From: UBA1756 sp045222555
GTDB lineage: Bacteria; Bacteroidota; Bacteroidia; Bacteroidales; WCHB1-69
DNA: 19,752 nucleotides
NCBI GenBank assembly: GCA_045222555.1
Contig: JBGUYY010000093.1
Location: 1 to 19,752 of the forward strand
Reading direction: 5' to 3'
Made by a program: the position numbers and the translations under genes. The notes beneath the pieces are model-generated. The model did no database searches and was not told where the DNA came from. It saw nothing but the letters and a program-made list of their open reading frames with translations. This document shows, piece by piece, positions 6,005 to 11,959 of this stretch (its first letter is position 1; the number at the start of each line of letters is the position of its first letter).

Positions 6005-6946
6005 ATGACGGACAAACGCATTCTCGGTACGGGCAATTTCTCTCTCGATGCCATCTACCAGCGGGAATATCCCGAGGGCTTCGACGTCACCAAGAAGCGG
6101 AACCCTTTCGTCGACAGGCTGGTCTCCGAGGAGGTGGGCAACACCTGCGGCAACGTGATGTGCATGTTGCCCTATCTCGGTGTTGAGACCTATCCTATCG
6201 GCCATTTCGACGAGTCGGAGCAAGGGCTGAAGATCACCGCCGACCTGAAATGCTACGGCGCCAACACGCGCTTCGTGAAGAACAGCAAAGACGGCGGCAC
6301 CACGCTGATGACCTGCGTGCACAAACTGGACTCCAACGGGCAGCATATCATGAGCCACCGCGCCACGTCGCCCAACAGCATGTTCCCCAAGCGCAAGCAG
6401 CTGCGCAAGGACGAGGTGGCGGGATTCGTGGAGCAATTGGACTTCCGTCCCGACGCCTACTTCTTCGATGTGTCGGACGCAGGTCCGCGCGAGCTGGCCG
6501 CAGCCCTGAAGGCGCAGGGTGTGCTGGTGTACTACGAGCCGGAAGGCAACAAGGAGATGGGCAAGTTCCTCAGGTGTGTGGCCGTCAGCGACATCGTCAA
6601 GTTCTCCGGCGCCAGAATCCTGGACACCGCTTTCGCGGCCGACTATCGCGACAAGCTCTTCATCCGCACGATGGGCGAAGAGGGTATGGAGTTCAACCTG
6701 CGCGGCGGCGGATGGAAGAGGGTTGCCCCTGTGCCCAACGACCACGTGGTTGACTGGGAAGGCGCCGGCGACTGGACATCGTCGGTATTCCTCGCCGAAC
6801 TGTGCAAGGCTGACAAGACGGACATCGCCCGACTGACGGAAGACGATGTGCGCAAAGCGCTGGAAGCGGCAGCCGCCACAGCCTCGCGCAGCGTGAGCTT
6901 CATGGGCAGCAAGGGAATGATTAGGGAAGTGAGAAGTGAGAAGTGA
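6005..6946 (+). CDS. PfkB-family carbohydrate/nucleoside kinase
   Basis: This 313-residue protein has a ribokinase-like fold. The N-terminus ILGTGNFSLDAI (6-17) fits the first strand and substrate-binding start of the family, a glycine-containing VGNTCGNV segment near 44-51 fits the sugar pocket, and the C-terminal signature WEGAGDW (251-257) contains the GAGD anion hole with catalytic D256. PfkB enzymes phosphorylate sugars or nucleosides with ATP; the substrate here is unknown. It is tightly linked to the NADAR genes (5-base gap), so a ribose- or ADP-ribose-derived product of those enzymes is a reasonable guess, not shown. The last residues (EVRSEK and stop) are encoded by a heptanucleotide repeat (6926-6995), so the native 3' end has probably been replaced by repeat sequence. 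The final catalytic helices are intact. Confidence 0.88.
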   Translation: MTDKRILGTGNFSLDAIYQREYPEGFDVTKKRNPFVDRLVSEEVGNTCGNVMCMLPYLGVETYPIGHFDESEQGLKITADLKCYGANTRFVKNSKDGGTTLMTCVHKLDSNGQHIMSHRATSPNSMFPKRKQLRKDEVAGFVEQLDFRPDAYFFDVSDAGPRELAAALKAQGVLVYYEPEGNKEMGKFLRCVAVSDIVKFSGARILDTAFAADYRDKLFIRTMGEEGMEFNLRGGGWKRVAPVPNDHVVDWEGAGDWTSSVFLAELCKADKTDIARLTEDDVRKALEAAAATASRSVSFMGSKGMIREVRSEK

Positions 6947-6995
6947 GAAGTGAGAAGTGAGAAATGAAAAGTGAAAAGTGAAAAGTGAAAAGGGG
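6926..6995 (+). repeat. Heptanucleotide tandem repeat at the 3' end of the kinase gene
   Basis: Five perfect GAAGTGA units (6926-6960) are followed by GAAATGA, three AAAGTGA units (6968-6988) and a degenerate unit. Three units read in the kinase frame always give EVRSEK and a TGA stop, so the array itself supplies the stop codon. It is followed at about 6999-7026 by AATTCTA-type units, then by AT-rich DNA up to the next start codon. Confidence 0.9.
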
Positions 6996-7063
6996 GAAAT
7001 TCTAATTTCTAAATTCTAAATTCTAAGTAGTACAACATTATCTATAACCTTTAAACATTAACA

Positions 7064-7095
7064 CTAACGCATTCACACATTCACGAATTAACGCA
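7064..7095 (-). repeat. Octamer-type simple repeat (reverse-strand form of the tract at 14801-14840)
   Basis: On the minus strand this stretch reads GTGAATGTGTGAATGCGTTA in its core, the same unit family as the five GAATGTGT-type units before sbcC. It lies directly upstream of the ADP-ribosyltransferase-like gene and leaves little room for a conventional promoter. Confidence 0.6.
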
Positions 7096-7097
7096 TT

Positions 7098-7661
7098 ATG
7101 AAATTCTATCACGGGTCACCGGAGCGGTTCGACCATTTCGACCTGAGCAAGGCCGGCGAAGGCACCGGCGTGAAGTTCGGCTTCGGCATCTACCTCACCG
7201 AGAGCGAGGCAAGCGCAGCGCACTATTCGCAACCACGCCATCAGCCGCTCACAAAGGACCACTACCTATACACCGTAGAGATTCCCGAGTTGACCGACGA
7301 CAACCACCTCGTCTCCGCCCAGCCGGTGAATCCCGACATTGTGAAGCGCACGGAGGCGAAACTAGGCAAGTCGACCCCGAAGGAGAAGACGGAGATGGGC
7401 AAGGAGTTCCGCAAGTGGGTGGGTTGTACGCTCACGGGGGCCAAGAAGTCCGGTTTCGAAGAGGAGAAGGCCGCCGCGAAGTTCCTGGACGAGATTGGCG
7501 TCATCTGCAACGTGTGGCCACAGGCACAGACGAAGCCCGACGGATTGAAGAACTGTGCCGTCTTCAATGCCGACCGCGTGCACATCGTCAAGGTAGAGAA
7601 GATAGAGATCGAGAAGAAGGACAAGAAGTATGTGCTGGTGAGCAGGAAAGAGGTGAAATAG
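7098..7661 (+). CDS. ADP-ribosyltransferase-like protein (ART-PolyVal type)
   Basis: This 187-residue protein opens with FYHGSPERFDHFDLSKAG (3-20), then GFGIYLTESEASAAHY (28-43). That is the histidine strand plus the G-x-GIY tyrosine motif of H-Y-E class ADP-ribosyltransferases such as PARPs and of the ART domains in phage polyvalent and MuF proteins. YLYTVEIPE follows, as in the ART-PolyVal family. A FLDEIGV helix (about 130-136) and NCAVFNADRVHIV (152-164) fit the last strands, where the third catalytic residue should lie. I do not see an obvious glutamate there, so activity is uncertain. There is no signal peptide, so it is probably intracellular. It follows the NADAR-kinase operon after 151 bases of repeats and is convergent with the second SprT-like gene, with 3 bases between stops. 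Confidence 0.75.
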   Translation: MKFYHGSPERFDHFDLSKAGEGTGVKFGFGIYLTESEASAAHYSQPRHQPLTKDHYLYTVEIPELTDDNHLVSAQPVNPDIVKRTEAKLGKSTPKEKTEMGKEFRKWVGCTLTGAKKSGFEEEKAAAKFLDEIGVICNVWPQAQTKPDGLKNCAVFNADRVHIVKVEKIEIEKKDKKYVLVSRKEVK

Positions 7662-7664
7662 CAA

Positions 7665-8078
7665 TCATTTCCTTCCGTCCGAAAATGTCAGTCTTCCATA
7701 GTGCCAATAGGTCCGTATGTGTTCCTTATGCAGAAGGTTGATTTTCCACATCATCAACTGAAAGCGAAGACCGTGCGGGAAGAAGAATGCTCTTCTGTAT
7801 TTCACGTGGTTGTAGTAATGGATGAGTTCGTGGATTAGAACTTCACGTATGGTCTTCTCGGTCCAAGGGATTCTGGAGTTGAACTTGATTTTCGCCGTGT
7901 AGCCGCCTGTTCGTCTCTTATAAGGGCGGATGCAAGCGGCTGCCGGCACATCAGTGGCCGGGTCGGGCAAGGCCTCGAAGGTGCATACGCCAAGTCTGTT
8001 ATGGAAATACTTTGCGTTCAGCTCCTTGAAAAGTTTCGTCAGCTTGAAGGTTGTCTTCAGATCATGGGTTGTCCACAT
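7665..8078 (-). CDS. SprT-like zinc metallopeptidase, short form (copy 2)
   Basis: This 137-residue paralogue of the protein at 4461-4841 has HELIH at 83-87 and FPHGLRF at 100-106, identical positions to copy 1. It has an extra 11-residue C-terminal tail (YGRLTFSDGRK) and no zinc ribbon. About half of aligned residues are identical, and the N-terminal FKLTKLFKELNAKYF (11-25) and the active-site region are the most conserved. The ATG at 8078 was preferred to an in-frame ATG at 8096, because the latter lies inside the TATCTTTG box of the promoter at 8094-8124. The shorter start also matches copy 1 residue for residue. It is transcribed toward the ADP-ribosyltransferase-like gene, with 3 bases between the stop codons. 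It probably acts on protein bound or crosslinked to DNA, by family analogy. Confidence 0.87.
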   Translation of the reverse strand: MWTTHDLKTTFKLTKLFKELNAKYFHNRLGVCTFEALPDPATDVPAAACIRPYKRRTGGYTAKIKFNSRIPWTEKTIREVLIHELIHYYNHVKYRRAFFFPHGLRFQLMMWKINLLHKEHIRTYWHYGRLTFSDGRK

Positions 8079-8093
8079 TTTTTTTATTTTTCG

Positions 8094-8124
8094 CAAAGAT
8101 ACAACTTTTTTTTAAAATCACAAA
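8094..8124 (-). promoter_or_regulatory. Bacteroidetes-type promoter for SprT-like copy 2
   Basis: On the minus strand TTTG (8124 to 8121), 19 bases, then TATCTTTG (8101 to 8094). The position of the -7 box decides the start codon of the downstream gene (8078, not 8096). Confidence 0.8.
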
Positions 8125-8205
8125 TCAAAAATCACCTATAAAACCTAAAGTGGCAACTTTTTTCCACGGCAAAATCCGCCCGTTGCGTTAACGAATGTTA
8201 AATTG

Positions 8206-8236
8206 TTGCTTTTGACATTTAAACTGTGTATTTTTG
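8206..8236 (+). promoter_or_regulatory. Bacteroidetes-type promoter for the LemA-like gene
   Basis: TTG (8206-8208), 20 bases, then TATTTTTG (8229-8236), 33 bases before the ATG at 8270. An in-frame TTG at 8234 lies inside this box and is excluded as a start. Confidence 0.75.
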
Positions 8237-8269
8237 CGTCCGGAATCAAAACAACAAAACAATAATATT

Positions 8270-8797
8270 ATGGAAACAACAACAATCGTAATCATCATTG
8301 CAGCAGTACTGGCCGTCGTGCTTTTGATCATGTATTTTGCATTCAACAACCGCGAGGTGGCGCTGCGCAAGGAAACCAAGGCCCAGGAAGGCAAGATTAC
8401 CGCCGTCCACGACACAATGTGGAAGATCATCAAGGAGAAAGCCGGTGTGGCGGAGAAGTACCGCAAGACCTTCGAGAAGATCTATCCCGAGATTATCTCC
8501 GGACGCTACCGCGACTCCAGCAATGTGATGAAGTGGATACAGGAGTCGAACCCCGACTTTGACACATCCCTCTACCGGGACCTCATGCAGGCCATCGAGG
8601 TGCAGCGTTCTTATTTCAACAATGCCCAACAGCGCATGCTCGACATCATACGCGAGCGCGAAACACTTATAGAATCCATGCCGCAGGGGTGGTTTATCCG
8701 CAACAAGTCAAAGATCGACTATGTTGTCATCTCCTCCGACACCACCAACACCGTGATGCAAACCCGCATCGACAACGAGACCCTGAATCTCGACTAA
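8270..8797 (+). CDS. LemA-like membrane-anchored protein
   Basis: This 175-residue protein has one N-terminal membrane helix (about residues 4-23, TTIVIIIAAVLAVVLLIMYF). Long helices follow: FNNREVALRKETKAQEGKI, then a helix through WKIIKEKAGVAEKYRK, and a later helix with QRSYFNNAQQRMLDIIRE and a following P-containing turn. This order (anchor, bundle of long helices, then an N-A-x-x-R/Y-N helix near the end) is the LemA fold. LemA proteins form a helical bundle facing the outside of the inner membrane; their role is poorly defined, and they are often encoded with other membrane proteins. The usual LPN motif is replaced by different residues, so the match is distant. It is followed after 25 bases by the 670-residue membrane protein, which is probably its partner. 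Confidence 0.72.
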   Translation: METTTIVIIIAAVLAVVLLIMYFAFNNREVALRKETKAQEGKITAVHDTMWKIIKEKAGVAEKYRKTFEKIYPEIISGRYRDSSNVMKWIQESNPDFDTSLYRDLMQAIEVQRSYFNNAQQRMLDIIRERETLIESMPQGWFIRNKSKIDYVVISSDTTNTVMQTRIDNETLNLD

Positions 8798-8822
8798 ACT
8801 TCAAAACACAACCAACAGCCAA

Positions 8823-10835
8823 ATGTATTTAATAGCATTCCTCCTCCCCCTGCTGGCCGTGGGCGCCGCCTTCTTCTACGGAGCGGACACCTCCTATTGG
8901 TGGGCATACGCGCTTATCGCCCTTGCCGCCGAGGGACTGGTGTACCTGGTGTTCTACTTCCAGACAAGGGCCAAGGAGTATCTCAGCGGCTACGTCACCA
9001 GCGTGGAACATTATTTCGCCTGGGTGGAGCGCCGCGAGACCACGGTGTACAAGACCGGAAGCGACGGCAAGTCCTACCCCGTCAAGAAGGTGGAGTACAT
9101 CAACCATCCGGAGGAATTCTACTATTACCTGAATACGGGAAGGCGCCGTCCATCCTATTCGGACTACTTCTGGAGAATGTGCAAAAGATGGGGAACCGGC
9201 AGGATTCATATCAGCGTTCCCCATCCCAACTGCGTCCGAGGCGGCGACGGCGAGGTCTGCCACTGGGATGAGCGTGAGTACAACACTGACACCGTGACCT
9301 ACACCCACCGCTACCGCAACCCCGTCAAGAACTCCAACTCCATCTTCCGCGGACAGCGCATCACCAAGGAGCAGGCTCGGAAACTGGGGCTCTTCGACTA
9401 CCCCGAAGCTTCCTGGGAGCAGCAAGTGGTCCTGGTGTCCCCCGGTCTCAAATGCGGGGATGACATTGACAACGCCAACTTCGAACTCCAGCACCTCAAC
9501 GCCTTCTGCGGCATGCATCACGAAATCCACGCCTTCATCCTCCTCTTCCCGGCAAAGGCCGGTGTGGATATCGCCTTGAAGCAGCGCGACTACTGGGAGG
9601 GATGCAACAAAAACGAGTTTGTGGTGTGTCTCGGCATGAGCGGCAAGAAGGTGAAATGGTGCCATACGCTGAGCTGGATGGATGCGCCCACGCTGGATGT
9701 GGCCGTCAAGGAATACTTCAACCAGAACAGCAGTTCCTCGATGACGAGTTTCGTGCTGTGGCTTCGCGACAACCTCAATCTGTGGAAGCGGAAAGAGTTC
9801 AAGGACTTCAAGTACCTCGGGTGGCACATGTCACAGAGCGGCTCCACCCTTTTCTGGGCCACGGCGCTGGCTGCGGCGCTGGTCACGCTGCTGTGCTCTT
9901 TCTGGATAGGCGGATGGCCCGCCGAGATCCGACGCGAACGCGAAGCGGTGGCAGCCGCGGAGCAGCAGTACCAGACAGATCTGCGCCTGACGAGCGAGAT
10001 GCAGCGGCGCGCCGCCGGGACCTACTACCTCGCAGCACGCTCGGGACTCTACAAGGTGGAGGTCAAGAGCAACGGCACTTTCACCGCAGAAGAACTCCCC
10101 TGCTACAGTTATGACGACTATGACGACACGCGGTACTGGGAGGCAGACGACACCTACGGCGGCAGCTGGACGGTCAACGACCCGCATCCGCATCTCGACA
10201 TCACGCTGAACGTTGATGGCTGCGGCTTCCCCGACGTGAGAATTGTGAACAACAAAGTCTACGAGGCGAGAGCTTACGGCAAAGGCGAAAGCATTTCCGA
10301 CTGCCTTACGGAGGCCGAATATGAAAGCAGGATAGCTGCGGCCAGTGCTAAATACAGCGGCACACTCTGGGAGAAGGACACCACGACAACGTGGACTTAC
10401 GAAGACGACTGGGGACTTCCCCATCGGATAAACTACGCCTTCCGCGACTGGATAGTCTTCAACGCCAACGGGACCTTCATGGCGAGCGGTCCCGCGCACT
10501 ACAACCCCAACGACCGGGATGAGACAGGTGTGGATGGAACCTGGGAGCTGGTGGCGATGAGACCCTCGTATGGGAAACGGTACGACATAGCCTCCGGCAG
10601 CAATCTGGGATTGGTGTTGCGTATTTCCAGCGGCGGACAGGTGCCGCAATGGATCAGAAGCCTCGACTATGTCTACGACAGTCGCGACTACGGCACGCGG
10701 GAGTACCTGATACGCGGCGGCGCTACTGGACCTGTCCTGCCGGGAGGATGGCACACCAACACAACGGAGGACGAGTACGAGGGAATGGTGACGGAAGAGG
10801 AAATCATCGAGGCGGAGAGAGACATACCGGAATAA
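8823..10835 (+). CDS. Large membrane protein of unknown function, partner of the LemA-like protein
   Basis: This 670-residue protein has two adjacent N-terminal membrane helices (about 2-20 and 25-47) and a third at about 342-366. The 295-residue loop between them is aromatic- and histidine-rich, with cysteine pairs near 118, 137 and 146. After the third helix comes a short charged helical stretch rich in E, R, A and Q (about 367-399). A beta-rich C-terminal domain follows, beginning with GTYYLAARSGLYKVEV and containing repeated GTW/GSW-type strands. The chain ends in an acidic tail. I do not recognise a family. The 25-base gap to the LemA-like gene indicates one transcript. The second half could be a ligand-binding beta-barrel or sandwich facing outward, but that is only a reading of the residue pattern. 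Confidence 0.8.
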   Translation: MYLIAFLLPLLAVGAAFFYGADTSYWWAYALIALAAEGLVYLVFYFQTRAKEYLSGYVTSVEHYFAWVERRETTVYKTGSDGKSYPVKKVEYINHPEEFYYYLNTGRRRPSYSDYFWRMCKRWGTGRIHISVPHPNCVRGGDGEVCHWDEREYNTDTVTYTHRYRNPVKNSNSIFRGQRITKEQARKLGLFDYPEASWEQQVVLVSPGLKCGDDIDNANFELQHLNAFCGMHHEIHAFILLFPAKAGVDIALKQRDYWEGCNKNEFVVCLGMSGKKVKWCHTLSWMDAPTLDVAVKEYFNQNSSSSMTSFVLWLRDNLNLWKRKEFKDFKYLGWHMSQSGSTLFWATALAAALVTLLCSFWIGGWPAEIRREREAVAAAEQQYQTDLRLTSEMQRRAAGTYYLAARSGLYKVEVKSNGTFTAEELPCYSYDDYDDTRYWEADDTYGGSWTVNDPHPHLDITLNVDGCGFPDVRIVNNKVYEARAYGKGESISDCLTEAEYESRIAAASAKYSGTLWEKDTTTTWTYEDDWGLPHRINYAFRDWIVFNANGTFMASGPAHYNPNDRDETGVDGTWELVAMRPSYGKRYDIASGSNLGLVLRISSGGQVPQWIRSLDYVYDSRDYGTREYLIRGGATGPVLPGGWHTNTTEDEYEGMVTEEEIIEAERDIPE

Positions 10836-10909
10836 ACACAGCATTGTGGCATTAGGACCATTGCCGTTGATAATGAGAATCTAGTTCCACTGATTAAAAC
10901 AAATACAAT

Positions 10910-11200
10910 ATGGTATTTCTGAAAATTTACTTTATAGGATTTCTCATCACTTTGTTAGCCGAATTGCTGATTGAACATTTTTATTATGGTAACGGACTAA
11001 GTGAGACTGTAACATTTAAAGATGTTCTTGAAGATTTGCTTGTTGCTTTATTATCTTGGATTGGACTGATTGGTGTCCTCGTTTGGTTTTGGGGTGAATG
11101 GTATACCAAATTCCCCATGAAGGGTTACGGGCAATTCCTACATGATTATGAGGAGTCATTAGCACAAGAAGATGCGAGTTGCGATGAAGTTGACAAATGA
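10910..11200 (+). CDS. Small membrane protein, AT-rich gene
   Basis: This 96-residue protein has two predicted membrane helices: an N-terminal one (about 4-24, LKIYFIGFLITLLAELLIE) and a second at about 45-62 (LVALLSWIGLIGVLVWFW), then a short polar tail ending in an acidic stretch. Its DNA is clearly more AT-rich and uses more A/T-ending codons than the GC-rich genes before and after, which points to separate acquisition. No family recognised. It follows the large membrane protein by 74 bases without a clear TAnnTTTG promoter, so it may be co-transcribed. Confidence 0.65.
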   Translation: MVFLKIYFIGFLITLLAELLIEHFYYGNGLSETVTFKDVLEDLLVALLSWIGLIGVLVWFWGEWYTKFPMKGYGQFLHDYEESLAQEDASCDEVDK

Positions 11201-11240
11201 AAAAACGTGTCAACATGTATATAGCTTCCAAATTATTTTG

Positions 11241-11248
11241 TATTTTTG
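11241..11248 (+). promoter_or_regulatory. -7 box upstream of the 133-residue gene
   Basis: TATTTTTG matches TAnnTTTG, 20 bases before the ATG at 11269. I see no good -33 element at the expected distance, so this is a weaker promoter call than the others. Confidence 0.5.
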
Positions 11249-11268
11249 CATTGTAAAAACAAAAAAAT

Positions 11269-11670
11269 ATGGAGCAAAGATTCACGGTATTAATCGACGG
11301 CGGCTATTATTACGACGATGAGGAGGTGGAGTTTGACATCAGTTTAACTGATGAGGAGACGGCCACCATAGGAAAACTCGTCGCGGAATATGACGGCGAG
11401 CTGGAGAAAGGATTGTTACCCATTCTTGAGAAGGGTCCTGAAGGACTTTACCACAAGTTCTACGATGTCATTTACCCGTATGTGTGGTATGTTACCTTCG
11501 AACGGGACGACATGTTTGAACCGTTGCCGGAAGACGAGGGCAGGAAATTCACATTCAAAAATGTCCGGTATCTGATGGAAAAGTATGATTACTACGACCT
11601 GGACGGTGCATACATCTGCCGTATCCCCGACGAGATGATGCCGCCAGGAAAACAACGCAAGAAGAAATAA
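11269..11670 (+). CDS. Small acidic protein of unknown function (133 residues)
   Basis: The sequence is strongly acidic and rich in Y and D (FTVLIDGGYYYDDEEVEFD near the start, PLPEDEGRKF in the middle), with a basic C-terminal tail (PGKQRKKK). No signal peptide or membrane helix. I do not recognise the family. The acidic, DNA-mimic-like composition is notable next to a reverse transcriptase, but tyrosine-rich acidic proteins have many roles and this proves nothing. A -7 box precedes it, and the reverse transcriptase leader begins about 25 bases after its stop. Confidence 0.7.
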   Translation: MEQRFTVLIDGGYYYDDEEVEFDISLTDEETATIGKLVAEYDGELEKGLLPILEKGPEGLYHKFYDVIYPYVWYVTFERDDMFEPLPEDEGRKFTFKNVRYLMEKYDYYDLDGAYICRIPDEMMPPGKQRKKK

Positions 11671-11693
11671 ACCCAGGATTGGAAATTATTTCG

Positions 11694-11701
11694 TATCTTT
11701 G
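11694..11701 (+). promoter_or_regulatory. -7 box at the start of the reverse transcriptase leader
   Basis: TATCTTTG matches TAnnTTTG. It lies 258 bases upstream of the reverse transcriptase ATG, so the transcript would have an unusually long structured leader. I see no convincing -33 element at 19-20 bases. Confidence 0.55.
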
Positions 11702-11707
11702 CAAATT

Positions 11708-11950
11708 GACCAAACAAGAATAAAAAAGGGGCGCTCTGGAGATTCATCGCGGTCAAGATGCTTTTGTCACAATAGTGGAAGTGTCTAAATGAATGATAAA
11801 AAATGATGAATCAGGCCTTCGGCGGGAGATTGGCTCGCGAGAGCCAGAGCCATAGGCGACAGTTATCTCCACCCCCCTCTGAGGAAACGACGAGGGATGC
11901 ATGTTAAACATCATATCCGCCTTCCTCCGGAGCCCCCTCTTTTAAAACAA
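11708..11950 (+). ncRNA. Structured leader / candidate non-coding RNA upstream of the reverse transcriptase
   Basis: Between the -7 box and the reverse transcriptase ATG the DNA is strongly self-complementary. GATTCATC (11741-11748) pairs perfectly with GATGAATC (11805-11812) over a 56-base interval. GGAGAT (11825-11830) pairs with ATCTCC (11865-11870) and encloses GGCTC-GCGA-GAGCC (11832-11845, a stable GNRA tetraloop) and GCC-ATA-GGC (11849-11857), making a multi-branched fold. A small GCC-TTC-GGC hairpin (11815-11823) lies just before. CTCCGGAG (11924-11931) is self-complementary. Non-coding RNAs upstream of reverse transcriptases serve as template or partner in retrons and several defence-associated RT systems. 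The boundaries given are approximate, and the RNA has not been matched to a known family. Confidence 0.5.
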
Positions 11951-11959
11951 CAACACCAA

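Noticed and set aside
5456..6745. Long minus-strand frame opposite NADAR 2 and the kinase
   Set aside because: Both plus-strand genes have family motifs and tight operon spacing. The antisense frame has no recognisable motif and a composition typical of reverse-complemented GC-rich genes.
11803..11907. A 34-codon frame (ATGATGAATCAG...) inside the reverse transcriptase leader
   Set aside because: It coincides with the stems of the predicted RNA fold, its residue pattern is unlike a protein, and no independent start signal is seen. RNA structure explains the region better.
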